In this document: in pieces, positions 57,761-59,352 of the stretch
Numbering within the stretch: position 1 is the stretch's first letter
Layout: each line of letters opens with the position of its first letter
NCBI GenBank assembly: GCA_021372355.1
Contig: JAJFUQ010000281.1
Coordinates: forward strand, 1 to 59,352
DNA length: 59,352 nt
Direction of reading: 5' to 3'
Source: Nocardiaceae bacterium
GTDB lineage: Bacteria; Actinomycetota; Actinomycetes; Mycobacteriales; Mycobacteriaceae
Notes under the pieces: generated by a model
The model's database searches: none
What the model was told of the DNA's origin: nothing
The model's input: the letters and a program-made list of their open reading frames with translations, nothing else
Position numbers and translations under genes: made by a program

Positions 57761-58155
57761 TCTCGCTCCTCGACACGGCCGACCATTGGGTAACCGACTG
57801 GTATCTGGTGTTCCGGGATCTGCCCGCGGAGACCAAGCAGTCCTGGTTCTGGAAGTTCATCAAGCCGGGCTTCGAGCACGTTGAAGCCTGGCGCTGCGAC
57901 CGCGGGATCTGGCTGCAAGTCGACCCGTGCTTCGAGCTCGTCGAGGTTCACGCCCACGAGGCACCGCCTTGGGTTCTCGCTCCCGCGGAGTGGAACGCCA
58001 CGGTGCTGCGGGTCCAGCGAGTAGTTAGGAAGGGCAAGCTCCGCGAGCCGTTTTTCATTGGCCCCTGGACTTGCGTCGAGATCGTCAAAGCAATCATCGG
58101 GCTTCGAGCGCCGTTCGTGCGCACGCCCTACCAACTCTACAAGGCACTGAAGTAA
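57757..58155 (+). CDS. hypothetical protein between terminase and portal
   Basis: The product has 132 residues. Trp-rich N-terminal half, and P-F-F-I-G-P-W-T-C-V-E-I-V-K-A-I-I-G-L, followed by R-T-P-Y-Q-L-Y-K-A-L, reminiscent of NlpC/P60-like proteins with a Cys in the active-site position. The His partner cannot be assigned with confidence. It contains a GTAGTTAG octamer at 58021 with codons unlike its neighbours. Confidence 0.5.
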   Translation: MISLLDTADHWVTDWYLVFRDLPAETKQSWFWKFIKPGFEHVEAWRCDRGIWLQVDPCFELVEVHAHEAPPWVLAPAEWNATVLRVQRVVRKGKLREPFFIGPWTCVEIVKAIIGLRAPFVRTPYQLYKALK

Positions 58156-58623
58156 ATGGGAAGCGGCGTGACAAAGGGCCTGTCGAAAGGCTTCAAGAGT
58201 TTCCGGAAATTCTCGCTGGGCCAGCAGGCGCAGCGCGCCCTGATTGGCGACAAGAACTACGACAAGTTGCACTTCATCAGCACCGGCACCATCAAGAACG
58301 CCGGCCTGATCCGTCAAGCCGAGAAGGACAAGGAGACCGCCGAGGAACTGGCGGCCGAGCAGCGCGCTCAGCAGAAGACCGCACTCGCGGAGCTCGACGA
58401 CGAAGAGAACCGACGCATCAAGAAGCTGATCACGGGCTCGCGCGGCACGCGCAACTACCGCGGCGGCCCGATGTTCCGCGCACGCGCCAGCGATACCGCG
58501 GGGCGCAGTGCGCCGCGCACGGCGGCCGGCGGTTCAAGCTCCGCGGCGAGCGCCCCGGCGCTTCGTAGCGGCGGCGCCCGCGGCGGCCTCGCGCGCACGG
58601 GCTACCGAGCTTTGCTGCCTTAA
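58156..58623 (+). CDS. hypothetical protein before portal gene
   Basis: The product has 155 residues. A charged helical region (residues 55-95) is followed by a Ser/Ala/Arg/Gly-rich tail that is probably disordered. Its stop shares one base with the portal ATG (TAATG). It may be a minor head or DNA-binding protein. No family was recognised. Confidence 0.5.
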   Translation: MGSGVTKGLSKGFKSFRKFSLGQQAQRALIGDKNYDKLHFISTGTIKNAGLIRQAEKDKETAEELAAEQRAQQKTALAELDDEENRRIKKLITGSRGTRNYRGGPMFRARASDTAGRSAPRTAAGGSSSAASAPALRSGGARGGLARTGYRALLP

Positions 58624-59352
58624 TGTTCCTCGAGAAGCTGCCCGCCGGGCTTGAGGACGCAGCTGCGCTTATCAAGCGCCGCTCGAAGGCGGCTGAGCGC
58701 AAGGAGATGTGGCGCTCTATCTACCAGGACACGCAGCGCTACGCGATGCCTGCGCGCGAGACGTTCAGCTGGCAGACCGAGGGGCAGGTCAAGAACAACC
58801 AGCTCTACGACACGACGCTGCAGGATCTGTGCTACACGGCCGCGAACACGATGCTCGCCATTCTGTTCCCGCCGTGGGAGACCTGGGCGAACCTCGTGCC
58901 CGGCGGCGCGATCAAGAAAGAGGACATGACGCCCGAGATCGTGGGCGGTCTGCAGCAAGCCACGAAGACCGTCTTCGACTTCTTGCACACGTCGAACTTC
59001 TCGACAGTCGCGAGCGAGTATGCGCTCGACCTCCTCGTTGGAACCGCCGCACTCCAGATGGACGAAGGCGACAACGAGGAGCCTTTTGTGTTCTCGTCCG
59101 TTCCGCTCTCCTCGATCGAACTCGAAGAGGGTCCGAGCGGCACGGTCGAGACGACGTTCATGTGCCGCGCACCTGCGGGGCGCAACTTGTTGCGCACGTA
59201 TCCCGGCCTCGAGCTGATGGACTTGCCGGATGAAGTGGGCGCGCAGATCCTGGTCGACCCGGACAAACCGGTGCCCGTGATCCAGTGCGAAGTCTATCAT
59301 CCGGACAACAAGCACTACTACGGCATCGTGGTGCACGAGTCGACGAAGAGCA
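58623..59352 (+). CDS. portal (head-tail connector) protein, N-terminal part
   Basis: The true start of the portal gene. Residues 1-243 are here, and the frame continues at the left end of the window. Motifs of the T7-type connector are present: R-W/M-W-R-S-I-Y-Q-D-T-Q-R-Y-A-M-P, then L-Y-D-T-T and L-F-P-P-W-E-T-W. It forms the ring through which DNA is packaged and to which the tail tube attaches. Confidence 0.9.
   Translation, partial: MFLEKLPAGLEDAAALIKRRSKAAERKEMWRSIYQDTQRYAMPARETFSWQTEGQVKNNQLYDTTLQDLCYTAANTMLAILFPPWETWANLVPGGAIKKEDMTPEIVGGLQQATKTVFDFLHTSNFSTVASEYALDLLVGTAALQMDEGDNEEPFVFSSVPLSSIELEEGPSGTVETTFMCRAPAGRNLLRTYPGLELMDLPDEVGAQILVDPDKPVPVIQCEVYHPDNKHYYGIVVHESTKS
59212..59352. 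repeat. right copy of 141-bp direct terminal repeat
   Basis: Exact copy of bases 1-141, in the same portal reading frame. Removing one copy closes a circle of 59,211 bp. Confidence 0.95.

Overview
The window is the complete genome of a tailed phage with a podovirus (T7-like) body plan, in linearised form. The first 141 bases (1-141) recur exactly as the last 141 (59212-59352), and the portal gene runs off the right end and continues in frame at the left end. This is best read as the overlap left by an assembler on a circular map of about 59.2 kb; real terminal repeats are less likely. The DNA is GC-rich by eye. GTG and TTG starts are common, and neighbouring genes repeatedly overlap by 1-4 bases (ATGA, GTGA, TTGA). 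A proteobacterial host is likely but no host gene is present to confirm it.

The map has two arms. The rightward arm starts near 54.8 kb, crosses the ends and stops at 26.7 kb. It carries a gene of unknown role, small and large terminase, two small genes, portal, a Bbp19-like small protein, scaffold, major capsid, capsid accessory proteins, a Rossmann-type protein with a methyltransferase, lectin-like and repeat-rich surface proteins, tail tubular proteins A and B, the internal (ejected) core proteins, two tandem tailspikes with the same N-terminal anchor, a lysis cassette (lysozyme, two holin candidates, Rz/Rz1 spanins) and an SPFH/Band-7 protein.

The leftward arm runs from 54.1 kb down to 26.7 kb. 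It starts with a tyrosine integrase and a control region (52.1-53.0 kb) of phased operators, iteron-like repeats and hairpins. Next come many small accessory genes, two methyltransferases, a pentapeptide-repeat protein, a sigma-70-like factor, a primase-helicase split by an endonuclease VII gene, exonucleases, a DUF2800-type nuclease, a DUF2815-type single-strand binding protein, family A DNA polymerase, a VRR-NUC nuclease and a SNF2-type helicase. No T7-type RNA polymerase gene was seen, so late transcription probably uses host polymerase with the phage sigma-like factor (inference). Integrase and tRNA suggest a temperate or formerly temperate phage, though no clear CI-type repressor was recognised.

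The two arms diverge at 54.12-54.78 kb. This stretch holds a highly structured RNA-like segment ending in a strong terminator, a tRNA-Thr(UGU) with a bulged T-stem, several dyads and a perfect 43-bp palindrome. A second structured non-coding stretch lies just upstream of the capsid gene. Six genes look like mobile or homing nucleases (HNH x3, endonuclease VII x2, T5orf172/GIY-YIG-like x1), and they sit between or inside essential genes. All function calls come from reading the translations and motifs; no database search was run.
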